IMG/VR virus record: IMGVR_UViG_3300006916_000350
Location: 1-25,129 of that record
Length of the DNA: 25,129 bases
Direction: 5' to 3' (one strand)
DNA from: a virus
The position numbers and the translations under genes were made by a program. Positions 1 through 7,628 of the stretch are shown piece after piece. A model generated the notes under the pieces. That model made no database searches, was not told the origin of the DNA, and worked only from the letters and a program-made list of their open reading frames with translations. Positions within the stretch are counted from its first letter, which is position 1. Every line of letters begins with the position of its first letter.

Positions 1-165
1 GTGTACCTTGTTAAAGGTGCACCAATTCAAAGTGGTGGTGCTTTACAAGTAATAGATGGTGGGGCTAAATACGTAGTAAAAAGTGGAGACGTTTTAAAAG
101 TCGTTTCTAATACTGCTAGTTCACTTGATGTTATTGTAAGTACAGTAGATGATATTTCAACATAA
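1..165 (+). CDS. C-terminal fragment of a small beta-rich protein, probably virion-associated
   Basis: The frame is open from the first base of the window to a TAA at 163-165, so this is the 3' end of a gene that begins upstream. The first codon, GTG, could be a start only by coincidence. The visible 54 residues alternate hydrophobic and small or polar residues (LQVIDGG, YVVKSGDVLKVV), which suggests beta strands, and there is no catalytic motif. The next gene starts ten bases downstream behind a Shine-Dalgarno sequence, so the two are probably co-transcribed just before the fibre gene. The pattern V-DG-x(n)-SGD-x-(L/I) loosely resembles the 83-residue protein encoded at 12369-12620, which may indicate distant relatedness. 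I do not recognise the family. A small virion or decoration protein is an inference from context only. Confidence 0.6.
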   Translation: MYLVKGAPIQSGGALQVIDGGAKYVVKSGDVLKVVSNTASSLDVIVSTVDDIST

Positions 166-174
166 GGAAATTAA

Positions 175-429
175 ATGGCTTATATAGGAAACAACATAGA
201 TAGTAGTAAAGTCAGATTTGCTGAAATGAAGGCTACTTCTTTAGACAAATCAGCAGTACAAACAATTTATTTGAGTGGTGGTGAAGCTGGGGTTAATAAT
301 TCACCAGTAGATGCTTTTGGGATTTCTTTAGAACAAGTAATAACGGATTGTGAAAATCCAGGTTTCGATATTATTGATATGGGAACAATTGTTGCGGCAG
401 TTGGAATAGTTGATTTTGGTTATATTTAA
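175..429 (+). CDS. Small hypothetical protein, possible virion structural component
   Basis: An 84-residue protein with start ATG at 175, preceded by AAGGAAA at a suitable distance (164-170), which supports this start. It opens with MAYIGNN; the 'MAYIG' opening is one I associate with small structural and fibre-linked proteins of marine T4-like phages. The body has no signal peptide, catalytic motif or cysteine cluster. The C-terminal half is hydrophobic (MGTIVAAVGIVDFGYI) but flanked by acidic residues, and looks like beta structure more than a membrane helix. It lies ten bases after a partial upstream gene and 80 bases before the fibre gene, from which it is separated by a late promoter at 465-472. 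A role in the tail fibre or virion is an inference from context. Confidence 0.65.
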   Translation: MAYIGNNIDSSKVRFAEMKATSLDKSAVQTIYLSGGEAGVNNSPVDAFGISLEQVITDCENPGFDIIDMGTIVAAVGIVDFGYI

Positions 430-464
430 AAATTAAAAACAAAGGTAGTTAAACAACTTATTAT

Positions 465-472
465 TATAAATA
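465..472 (+). promoter_or_regulatory. Late promoter TATAAATA upstream of the fibre gene
   Basis: An exact match to the T4 late-promoter -10 element, which is recognised by the gp55 sigma factor and needs no -35 box. It lies in the 80-base gap before the fibre gene. With the T4 geometry (element at -13 to -6), transcription would start near 478 and leave a leader of about 32 bases containing the AAGGGAGAG ribosome binding site at 494-502. The gp55 gene in the same window (22321-22869) makes this assignment coherent. Confidence 0.8.
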
Positions 473-509
473 ATACAAGTTAGTTTGTTAAAAAAGGGAG
501 AGAGCAACA

Positions 510-3008
510 ATGCCAACAATTTTACAATTAAGAAGAGGTACTACTGCTGAAAACGATGCCTATACAGGTTCAGTCGGTGAATTAACAGTAGATACTACAT
601 TAAATAAACTTCGTTTACACGATGGATCTACTGCAGGTGGTGACACTATTGGAGATGGATCAGGAAATATTCAAATCGGTGTAACAGGAAATAACGAAAT
701 AGATACATCATCAGGAAATCTTACTATAGATTCAGCTGGTGGTACAGTTACAGTTGATGATAACTTAACAGTATCAGGTAACTTAACAGTATCAGGAACA
801 ACTACTACTGTAAACTCAACTACTATTGATGTACAAAATGCTTTAGTATTTGAAGGTAGTACAAGTGACGATAACGAATTAACTTTAACAGCAGGTGACC
901 CTACTGCTGATAGAACAATTACTCTTCCAGACGCTACTGACACATTAGTTGGTAAAGCAACAACAGATACTTTAACAAACAAAACTTTAACAAGTGCTGT
1001 ATTAAATACAAGTGTTTCAGGTACTGCTATATTAGATGAAGACAATATGGCATCTGACTCTGCTACACAACTTGCAACTCAACAATCTATTAAGGCATAT
1101 GTTGACTCACAAGTTACAGCTCAAGATTTAGATGTTGCTGGTGATACTGGTACAGCTGCTATTGATTTAGATAGTGAAACATTTACAGTTGCTGGTGGAA
1201 CTGGTATTAGTACTTCAGGTGCTACAAACACATTAACAATAAATTTAGATGACACAGCTGTTTCTGCTGGTGCTTATGGTTCTTCAACTGCAATTCCAAC
1301 ATTTACAGTTGACGCTCAAGGACGATTAACTGCTGCTGGTACAGCTGCCATATCTTCAAATATGTCAATTGCTGGTGATAGTGGTACAGACACAATCACA
1401 GTTGGTACAGATACTTTCACAATTGCTGGTGGTGCTGGATTAACATCAACTGCTACAACAGATACAATTACTTTAAACATTGATAGTACTGTTGCAACAT
1501 TAACTGGTTCTCAAACACTTACAAACAAAACAATCAATAGTGCTTCAAACACAATTACAATTACTGAATCTAATATATCAGATTTAGGTTCTTATATTAC
1601 AGCTAGTTCTACTGAAACATTAACTAATAAAACTATTGATAGTGCTTCAAACACTTTAACATTAGATTTATCTGAAGGTACTTTAACTGGTACAACAGCA
1701 CAATTTAATAGTGCATTAAGTGATGGTTCATTTGCTACATTGGCTGGTACTGAAACATTAACTAATAAAACTTTAACTAGTCCAACAATCACAGGTACAG
1801 GTGCTATCGCTGGTACATTTACTGGTGATGTTACAGGTAATGCCGATACGGCAACTGCATTAGAAACTGCTAGAACAATTGCTGGTCAATCGTTTGATGG
1901 TAGCGCTAATATAACAATTGCTTCAACAGATTTATCAAACACAAGTGATGTTGTATTATTAACATCAACTCAAACGTTAACAAACAAAACTTTAACCAGT
2001 CCTACAATCACAGGTACAGGTGCAATCGCAGGAACATTTACTGGTAATATTACTGGTGACGTTACAGGTAATGCTGACACAGCAACTACACTTGCAACTG
2101 CTAGATCAATTGCTGGTCAATCATTTGATGGTAGTGCTAATATTACAATTGCTGCTACAGATTTATCCGACACAGATCAAAGTTTATCTACTACAGATAA
2201 TGTAACGTTTAATGATTTAACCGTTTCTGGTAATTTAACAGTAAGTGGTACTACAACATCAGTAAATACAGAAACTATAAATCTTGCTGATAACACTATT
2301 ACTTTAAATAGTAATGAAGCAGGCACACCATCACAAGACGGTGGTATAGAGATTGAACGAGGAACATCTACAAATAAAACTTTAGTTTGGAACGAAACAG
2401 ATGATAAATGGACTGTTGGTTCAGAAACATTTGTAGCAGGAACATTTGAAGGTGCCTTAACAGGTAATGTTACAGGTAACGTAACAGGTGATGTTACAGG
2501 TAATGCCGATACGGCAACTGCATTAGAAACTGCTAGAACAATTGCTGGTCAATCGTTTGATGGTTCAGCAAATATAACTATCGCTTCAACAGATTTATCT
2601 AATACGTCAAATATAACTTTAAATGACGCAACACAAACCTTAACTAATAAAACATTAACGTCACCTACAATTACAGGTACGGGTACGATTGCTGGTACAT
2701 TCACAGGTAATATTACTGGAGATGTAACAGGTAACGCTGACACAGCAACAACATTAGCAACGGCTAGAACAATCGCTGGTCAGTCATTTGATGGTAGTGC
2801 AGACATAACTATTGCTTCAACTGATTTATCAGATACAGCTGATATTGCGTTACTGACTGCTACACAGACTTTGACAAACAAAACAATTGCTGCTGGATCA
2901 AACACGATTTCAGGCCTTACATCTTCACACTTTGCTAGTGCTGTTACATTAGTAATTAATGATTCAACTGGATCTGCTGTTAAGACAATTGTTGGTTCTG
3001 CAAGTTAA
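510..3008 (+). CDS. Repetitive tail fibre or neck-fibre-like virion protein with Mtd-like N-terminus
   Basis: An 832-residue protein with start ATG at 510 behind AAGGGAGAG. Residues 1-45 (LQLRRGTT...GEL..D....L.L.DGST) resemble the N-terminal beta-prism domain of phage fibre and major tropism determinant proteins. The rest is Thr/Ser/Ala/Asn/Gly-rich with almost no Cys or Trp. It contains seven TLTNKT motifs, two LTVSGNLTVSGTTT modules (about residues 86-99 and 571-584), and four copies of a unit reading GDVTGNADTAT..TAR.IAGQSFDGSA..TIA.TDLS. Such repeats are typical of long trimeric fibre shafts in marine T4-like phages. It lies directly before gp13, where T4 has gene 12 and wac (fibritin), so a whisker or short fibre is as plausible as a distal receptor-binding fibre. 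No chaperone or lectin-like tip is evident. Structural role likely; exact part uncertain. Confidence 0.8.
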   Translation: MPTILQLRRGTTAENDAYTGSVGELTVDTTLNKLRLHDGSTAGGDTIGDGSGNIQIGVTGNNEIDTSSGNLTIDSAGGTVTVDDNLTVSGNLTVSGTTTTVNSTTIDVQNALVFEGSTSDDNELTLTAGDPTADRTITLPDATDTLVGKATTDTLTNKTLTSAVLNTSVSGTAILDEDNMASDSATQLATQQSIKAYVDSQVTAQDLDVAGDTGTAAIDLDSETFTVAGGTGISTSGATNTLTINLDDTAVSAGAYGSSTAIPTFTVDAQGRLTAAGTAAISSNMSIAGDSGTDTITVGTDTFTIAGGAGLTSTATTDTITLNIDSTVATLTGSQTLTNKTINSASNTITITESNISDLGSYITASSTETLTNKTIDSASNTLTLDLSEGTLTGTTAQFNSALSDGSFATLAGTETLTNKTLTSPTITGTGAIAGTFTGDVTGNADTATALETARTIAGQSFDGSANITIASTDLSNTSDVVLLTSTQTLTNKTLTSPTITGTGAIAGTFTGNITGDVTGNADTATTLATARSIAGQSFDGSANITIAATDLSDTDQSLSTTDNVTFNDLTVSGNLTVSGTTTSVNTETINLADNTITLNSNEAGTPSQDGGIEIERGTSTNKTLVWNETDDKWTVGSETFVAGTFEGALTGNVTGNVTGDVTGNADTATALETARTIAGQSFDGSANITIASTDLSNTSNITLNDATQTLTNKTLTSPTITGTGTIAGTFTGNITGDVTGNADTATTLATARTIAGQSFDGSADITIASTDLSDTADIALLTATQTLTNKTIAAGSNTISGLTSSHFASAVTLVINDSTGSAVKTIVGSAS
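1824..1901 (+). repeat. Exact 78-bp direct repeat, copy 1
   Basis: This segment is base-for-base identical to 2487-2564 and lies in repeat unit 1 of the fibre gene. It starts GGTGATGTTACAGG and ends TCGTTTGATGGT, and flanking codons differ immediately on both sides. Identity including synonymous positions indicates recent duplication or gene conversion inside the gene. Confidence 0.95.
2487..2564 (+). repeat. Exact 78-bp direct repeat, copy 2
   Basis: Second copy of the 78-base segment at 1824-1901, in repeat unit 3, 663 bases downstream and in the same reading frame. Recombination between the copies would delete 663 bp (221 codons) in frame, and so could shorten the shaft without disrupting the protein. 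Confidence 0.95.
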
Positions 3009-3074
3009 TAATCAATTAATCTAAACCGATTTTTAGACACACCATAATTGCGTCTTTGCAACGCCTAATAATCG

Positions 3075-3082
3075 TATAAATA
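3075..3082 (+). promoter_or_regulatory. Late promoter TATAAATA upstream of gp13
   Basis: An exact late-promoter element in the 90-base gap between the fibre gene and gp13. The predicted start near 3088 leaves a leader of only about eleven bases, just enough to include the AAGGA ribosome binding site (3089-3093). It probably drives the neck/packaging block gp13-gp17. The rest of this gap shows no convincing terminator, only weak four-base stems around 3049-3065. Confidence 0.8.
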
Positions 3083-3098
3083 GTATAAAAGGATTAGT

Positions 3099-3914
3099 AT
3101 GGCCAACCCAGCAACAAGAGAAGAATTAAAACAGTACGCTTTAAGAACATTAGGCAAGCCTGTCATTGAGATAAATGTAGATGACGATCAGGCTGAAGAT
3201 AGAATAGATGAAGCGTTACAATATTTTGCTCAATATCATTATGATGGCGTTGAAAGAACATACCTTAAATATCAAGTAACTCAAGCAGACGTAGATAGAA
3301 TTAAATCACCTACAGGTGATACTGCGTCAAGTGTTACTAAAAATTCAGTTACTACTGCATGGACTGAACAAAATAATTTCATAGTAGTACCAGAAGCTGT
3401 ATTAGCAGTTACAAGAATATTCCCTCTATCAAATAGAGGTAATCAAAATATGTTTGATGTACGATATCAAATGAGATTAAATGATCTATATGATTTTTCA
3501 TCTACTTCAATTATTCATTATGAAATGGTAATGAAACATTTAGATTTTTTAGACCACATATTAGTAGGTGAAAAACCTATTAGATTTAATCAATACAATA
3601 ACAAATTATTTGTAGATATGGATTGGAAAACAGATATATCAGTAGGTGAGTATCTTGTTATTGAATGTTTTAGAAAATTAGACCCTACGGTTATGACAGA
3701 CGTTTATAACGACATATACTTAAAAAGATATGTTACTGCATTACTTAAAAGACAATGGGGTGCGAATCTATCAAAATTTAATGGTGTTACTATGATTGGT
3801 GGTGTAACACTAAATGGTCAACAAATATTTTCAGAAGCTTTAGAAGATATAAGAAAATTAGAAGAAGAAATAAGAGGCACATACGAAACGCCTGTAACGT
3901 ATATGATAGGATAA
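3099..3914 (+). CDS. gp13: Neck protein gp13
   Basis: A 271-residue homologue of T4 gp13 (309 residues), which with gp14 forms the neck that closes the DNA-filled head and joins it to the tail. The N-terminal region (RTLGKPVIEINVDDDQAEDRIDEAL, about residues 16-40) and the following aromatic YFAQYHYDGVER are characteristic of this family in marine T4-like phages. The C-terminal part (about 200-265) is helical, with ALLKRQWGANLSKF and an acidic LEDIRKLEEEI stretch. No enzyme motif is expected and none is present. The start ATG at 3099 follows AAGGA. It begins the collinear set gp13-gp14-gp15-gp16-gp17, and gp14 starts five bases after its stop. Slightly shorter than T4 but apparently complete. 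Confidence 0.93.
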   Translation: MANPATREELKQYALRTLGKPVIEINVDDDQAEDRIDEALQYFAQYHYDGVERTYLKYQVTQADVDRIKSPTGDTASSVTKNSVTTAWTEQNNFIVVPEAVLAVTRIFPLSNRGNQNMFDVRYQMRLNDLYDFSSTSIIHYEMVMKHLDFLDHILVGEKPIRFNQYNNKLFVDMDWKTDISVGEYLVIECFRKLDPTVMTDVYNDIYLKRYVTALLKRQWGANLSKFNGVTMIGGVTLNGQQIFSEALEDIRKLEEEIRGTYETPVTYMIG

Positions 3915-3918
3915 AACC

Positions 3919-4719
3919 ATGCCAGTTAATCATTATTTTCAAGGTGGCAATGGTATAGGAAATGACTCTGAAAAAAGATTACACGAAGATTTAATCATAG
4001 AAGGTCTAAAAATTTACGGCCACGATTGTTACTATTTACCAAGAACACTTGTTAACCACGATTTAGTTTTAGGAGAAGATGTCCTATCTAAATTTGATCA
4101 ATCATATATGTTAGAAATGTATATTGAAACAACTGAAGGATTTGCAGGTGAACAAGAATTAGTATCTAAATTTGGTTTAGAAATTAGAGAAGATACAACA
4201 TTTATGATTTCTAAACGTAGATGGCAAAATCAAGTTGATAGTACAGCTACATTAATCAAAACAGGAAGACCAAACGAAGGTGATTTAGTTTATGTACCTT
4301 TAATGAACAGTTTTTTTGAAATACAGTTTGTTGAAGACCAAGAGCCATTTTTTCAATTAGGCAATTTGCCAGTTTATAAATTAAAAACAACTAGATTTGA
4401 ATATAGTTCAGAAAAATTAAACACTGGTGTGCCAGAAATTGACGTTGCTGAAGATAGATTATCTATAGACCAATTACAACATCAATTAACATTAGAAGAT
4501 GGTGGTGGTATCATGTTAGAGGATTCTGATACTACATTAAACACTATAAACTTCTTATTGACAGAAACACACGAAGATAAAAATCTTGCAACACAAACTA
4601 GAGATTATGCTGATAACGCCACGTACAATGCTGACGCTGGGTTTGATACTGCTAGTACAGGTGATGACATATTAGACTTTACAGAAAGAAACCCTTTCGG
4701 AGAGGTTGATGAAACATAA
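3919..4719 (+). CDS. gp14: Neck protein gp14
   Basis: A 266-residue homologue of T4 gp14 (256 residues), the second neck component, which acts with gp13 to finish the head and provide the docking site for the completed tail. The N-terminal segment reads HYFQGG...EKRLHEDLIIEGLKIYG with the nearby YYLPRTLVN, as in other marine gp14 proteins. The C-terminal third is acidic and of lower complexity (LEDGGGIMLEDSDTT). The start ATG follows AGGATAAAACC, which carries the ribosome binding site and overlaps the gp13 stop region. Its TAA shares its last base with the ATG of gp15 (TAATG), so the two are probably translationally coupled. Family assignment rests on sequence pattern and gene order. Confidence 0.93.
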   Translation: MPVNHYFQGGNGIGNDSEKRLHEDLIIEGLKIYGHDCYYLPRTLVNHDLVLGEDVLSKFDQSYMLEMYIETTEGFAGEQELVSKFGLEIREDTTFMISKRRWQNQVDSTATLIKTGRPNEGDLVYVPLMNSFFEIQFVEDQEPFFQLGNLPVYKLKTTRFEYSSEKLNTGVPEIDVAEDRLSIDQLQHQLTLEDGGGIMLEDSDTTLNTINFLLTETHEDKNLATQTRDYADNATYNADAGFDTASTGDDILDFTERNPFGEVDET

Positions 4720-5477
4720 TGTTTGGAAAACAATTTTACCACGAATCATTAAGAAAAATTGTTGTATCATTTGGTACAATATTCAATAACATTATCATTG
4801 TAAGAAAAGATGGTGATGGTGGTACAATACAAAGATTAAAAGTACCTCTTGCATATTCGCCTAAAGAAAAGTTTTTAACAAGATTAGAACAACAACCTAA
4901 TTTAGATCAAAGAGAAATGGCAATGTCATTACCTCGTATGGGTTTTGAAATTGCTGGTTTGTCTTATGACTCATCTCGTAAGTTACAAAGAGTTGGTAAG
5001 TTTAAAAATGTAAATACTTCAGACGCAACTAAACAATATTATCAATACAATCCTGTACCTTACAATTTGTCATTTAACTTATATTCATTTACAGCAACTG
5101 CTGAAGATGGTCTATGTATTATAGAACAAATACTACCATACTTTCAACCAGACTATACAGTTACAGTAAATGCAATACCAAGTATGGGTATAAAAAGAGA
5201 TGTACCGATAACACTAAATAGTGTTGATTATCAGGATACATATGATGGTTCATTTACACAAAGAAGAGCTGTAAACTATACATTAAACTTTACAGCAAAA
5301 ACTTATCTATATGGCCCTATATATTCTAGTAAAGTTATTAAAACTGCTCAAACAGATTTATATAACGACACAGGCACTAGTGCAGAAAAAGAAGAAAGAA
5401 TTGTTGTAGTTCCTAATCCGACTACTGCTGACGCTGATGATGATTTTGGATTTACAACAACTATAACAAATTATTAA
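4719..5477 (+). CDS. gp15: Tail sheath stabiliser and completion protein gp15
   Basis: A 252-residue homologue of T4 gp15 (272 residues), which forms the hexameric ring that caps the tail tube and sheath and contacts the neck. The N-terminus MFGKQFYHESLRKIVVSFGT, with the following IFNNI and basic RKDGDG, is a strong family signature. PLAYSPKEKFLTRL (about residues 43-56) and PRMGFEIAGLSYDSSRKLQ (about 72-90) are further conserved segments. The short C-terminal tail (from about 230) is acidic and probably disordered. The start overlaps the gp14 stop by one base, and only two bases separate its stop from gp16. It is the third gene of the neck-to-terminase operon. Confidence 0.94.
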   Translation: MFGKQFYHESLRKIVVSFGTIFNNIIIVRKDGDGGTIQRLKVPLAYSPKEKFLTRLEQQPNLDQREMAMSLPRMGFEIAGLSYDSSRKLQRVGKFKNVNTSDATKQYYQYNPVPYNLSFNLYSFTATAEDGLCIIEQILPYFQPDYTVTVNAIPSMGIKRDVPITLNSVDYQDTYDGSFTQRRAVNYTLNFTAKTYLYGPIYSSKVIKTAQTDLYNDTGTSAEKEERIVVVPNPTTADADDDFGFTTTITNY

Positions 5478-5479
5478 TT

Positions 5480-5953
5480 ATGACTATAGACGAAAAAATA
5501 AACGAAGCTCTTGGTATCTCTAACGAGAAAATACTAACTAAAGCTGTTGTCAAAAAAGAATATACACCTCCTGTACCTAGGTTAGAAGATAAAAATAAAG
5601 AAGATGTGGACAATGATTACAAGTATAGTAGAGAAAACTATTACAATCTTATAGAACGAGGCCAAGACGCAATTCAAGGCATACTTGATATTGCAAACGA
5701 AAGTCAACACCCTAGAGCATACGAAGTTGCAGGTAACTTAATTAAACAAGTTGCTGACACAGTTGATAAGTTACAAGACTTGCAAGGTAAATTAAAAAAT
5801 CTAAAAGACGTTCCAAATAAAACATCTACAAATATTAAACAAGCATTATTTGTTGGTTCTTCAGCAGAGTTACATAAAATGTTAAAGAATAAAAATAAAG
5901 ATATTGAAAGTGAAGAAGACAAAGATTTTAAAAAGGTAAATCCTAATGACTGA
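5480..5953 (+). CDS. gp16: Terminase small subunit gp16
   Basis: A 157-residue homologue of T4 gp16 (164 residues), the regulator that recognises replicated concatemeric DNA and stimulates the large terminase at packaging initiation. It is highly charged and helical. The central region (about residues 50-115, NYYNLIERGQDAIQGILDIA through LQDLQGKLKNL) is the predicted coiled-coil oligomerisation core, and the C-terminus (KNKNKDIESEEDKDFKK) is charged and likely disordered. It lies between gp15 and gp17 as in T4. Its last eight bases overlap the start of gp17 in another frame, a typical coupling for the two terminase subunits. The identification relies as much on order, size and helical character as on sequence. 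Confidence 0.9.
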   Translation: MTIDEKINEALGISNEKILTKAVVKKEYTPPVPRLEDKNKEDVDNDYKYSRENYYNLIERGQDAIQGILDIANESQHPRAYEVAGNLIKQVADTVDKLQDLQGKLKNLKDVPNKTSTNIKQALFVGSSAELHKMLKNKNKDIESEEDKDFKKVNPND

Positions 5954-7577
5954 AGCATATCTAGGTAACCCTAACCTATATAAAGCAAATCTACAACAAA
6001 GTTACACCGAAGATCAAGTAAGAGAGATTGCAAAGTGCATGGATGATCCTATACACTTTATAAAAACATATACTAGAATTGTAAATATTGATGAAGGTCT
6101 AGTACCTTTTAATATGTATGGTTTTCAGGAAAAAATGGTTAAGACATTCCATGAAAATCGTTTTTCTATTTGTAAACTACCAAGACAGTCAGGTAAGTCA
6201 ACAACAATTATTGCATATCTATTACATCAAGTTATATTTAACGATAATATAAATGTGGCCATACTTGCCAACAAAAGTTCTACTGCTAGAGATTTATTAG
6301 GTAGACTTCAACTTGCATATGAAAACTTACCTAAATGGTTACAACAAGGTGTCTTAAACTGGAACAAAGGTTCACTTGAATTAGAAAACGGTTCAAAGAT
6401 ACTTGCAGCTGCAACATCAAGTTCCGCTATTCGAGGTGGTTCATTTAATATCATATTCCTTGATGAGTTTGCTTTCATACCTAATAACATATCTGAGCAA
6501 TTTTTTAGTTCAGTATATCCTACAATTTCTTCTGGTAAATCTTCTAAAGTTATGATTGTATCTACACCACATGGTATGAATATGTTTTATAAACTGTGGA
6601 ATGACGCAATACATGGAAGAAACGATTATAAACCTATTGAAGTACATTGGTCAGAGGTACCTGGTAGAGATGATAAGTGGAAAGAAGAAACAATTAGAAA
6701 CACAAGTGAGGCACAATTTGCTACAGAGTTTGAGTGTGAGTTTGTAGGTTCAGTAGATACATTAATCAATCCATCTAAATTACGAAACTTATCACACAAT
6801 ACACCACTAGTATCTAACGAAGGTTTAGATATGTACGAAAGAGCAGAAAAAGGTAAAGATTATGTTATGACAGTTGACGTAGCACGTGGTACTGTAAGAG
6901 ATTATTCTGCCTTTACTGTATTTGATGTAACACAAATGCCATATAAGTTGGTTGCAAAATTTAGAGATAACGAAATTAAACCTATATTATTTCCTCATAC
7001 TATTGAGAAAGTCGCAAGAGCATATAACAATGCTCATATATGTGTTGAAGTAAATGATCTAGGACATCAAATAGCAGACGCTTTACAGTTTGAATTAGAA
7101 TACACAAACTTATTAATGTGTATGATGAAAGGTAGAGCAGGTCAGATATTAGGTGGTGGTTTCAGTAAAAGAGGTACGCAATTAGGTGTACGTATGACCA
7201 AACAAGTAAAACGTATAGGTTGTTCTAACTTAAAATCATTGTTAGAAGGCGACAAGATATTGATAAATGATTTTCATACAATACAAGAGTTATCAACATT
7301 TGTAAGAAGAGGATCAGGTTGGCAAGCAGAGGAAGGTTCTAATGACGATTTAGTTATGTGTTGCGTTATATTTGCATGGATAACAAATCAAAGATATTTC
7401 AAAGAAATGACAGACCAAGATGTACGTGCTAGAATGTATGAAGAACAACAAAACGCAATAGAACAAGATATGGCACCCTTTGGTTTCATGGACAATGGTA
7501 TGGAAGAAGAATATCAACAAGATGATAGTGGCGAAGTATGGCGGCCAGTTACCGTACGAAAAGGTGAGATATTATAA
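5946..7577 (+). CDS. gp17: Terminase large subunit gp17 (packaging ATPase and nuclease)
   Basis: A 543-residue homologue of T4 gp17 (610 residues), the motor that cuts concatemeric DNA and pumps it through the portal using ATP. The N-terminal ATPase shows Walker A LPRQSGKST (78-86), Walker B IIFLDE (169-174, catalytic E174) and the coupling motif STPHG (206-210). The C-terminal RNase H-like nuclease shows MTVDVARG with D311, VEVND with E368, and GSNDDLV with D467/D468, matching the metal-binding acidic triad of gp17. The start ATG overlaps gp16 by eight bases. The protein is shorter than T4 gp17 mainly at the ends, with all motifs intact. A late promoter overlaps its stop codon and feeds the next block. 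Confidence 0.97.
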   Translation: MTEAYLGNPNLYKANLQQSYTEDQVREIAKCMDDPIHFIKTYTRIVNIDEGLVPFNMYGFQEKMVKTFHENRFSICKLPRQSGKSTTIIAYLLHQVIFNDNINVAILANKSSTARDLLGRLQLAYENLPKWLQQGVLNWNKGSLELENGSKILAAATSSSAIRGGSFNIIFLDEFAFIPNNISEQFFSSVYPTISSGKSSKVMIVSTPHGMNMFYKLWNDAIHGRNDYKPIEVHWSEVPGRDDKWKEETIRNTSEAQFATEFECEFVGSVDTLINPSKLRNLSHNTPLVSNEGLDMYERAEKGKDYVMTVDVARGTVRDYSAFTVFDVTQMPYKLVAKFRDNEIKPILFPHTIEKVARAYNNAHICVEVNDLGHQIADALQFELEYTNLLMCMMKGRAGQILGGGFSKRGTQLGVRMTKQVKRIGCSNLKSLLEGDKILINDFHTIQELSTFVRRGSGWQAEEGSNDDLVMCCVIFAWITNQRYFKEMTDQDVRARMYEEQQNAIEQDMAPFGFMDNGMEEEYQQDDSGEVWRPVTVRKGEIL

Positions 7578-7580
7578 ATA
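7573..7580 (+). promoter_or_regulatory. Late promoter TATAAATA upstream of gp18
   Basis: An exact late-promoter element that overlaps the TAA stop of gp17 (7575-7577). The predicted start near 7586 leaves a leader of about 43 bases that holds the AAGAGGAGA ribosome binding site (7612-7620) and a ten-base palindrome, ATTAGCTAAT, at 7602-7611. It should drive gp18 and gp19, two of the most abundant virion proteins. Confidence 0.82.
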
Positions 7581-7628
7581 TAAACGAGATTAATGATACC
7601 TATTAGCTAATAAGAGGAGAACAAACAT

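Larger units (their letters stand above)
1749..2831 (+). repeat. Four-unit coding repeat array in the fibre gene
   Basis: Four units encode the GNADTAT..TAR.IAGQSFDGSA..TIA.TDLS segment: about 1749-1937, 1968-2168, 2439-2600 and 2631-2831. Units 1, 2 and 4 begin with a T(E/Q)TLTNKTLTSPTITGTG lead-in, while unit 3 has a different lead-in (GTFEGALTGNVTG). Units 1 and 3 share an identical 78-base core, whereas units 2 and 4 have diverged at many third positions. The array is coding throughout and in frame, so it is a protein-level repeat and not a CRISPR or an intergenic repeat. Confidence 0.85.

Noticed and set aside
671-1045. Open frame of 124 codons on the minus strand opposite the fibre gene
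   Set aside because: It mirrors the Thr/Ser-rich repeat composition of the + strand gene, gives a Val/Ser-rich low-complexity product, and has no promoter. It is a shadow.
1749-2831. Regularly spaced repeats considered as a CRISPR array or tandem DNA element
   Set aside because: Repeats are long, in frame, coding and of unequal similarity, with no spacer-like unique segments of constant length.
510-3008. Diversity-generating retroelement target, because of the Mtd-like N-terminus
   Set aside because: No reverse transcriptase, template repeat or C-type-lectin variable C-terminus is visible in the window. Only the N-terminal domain is shared.
3049-3065. Possible hairpin around GCGTCTTTGCAACGC after the fibre gene
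   Set aside because: Only alternative four-base stems are possible and there is no T tract.
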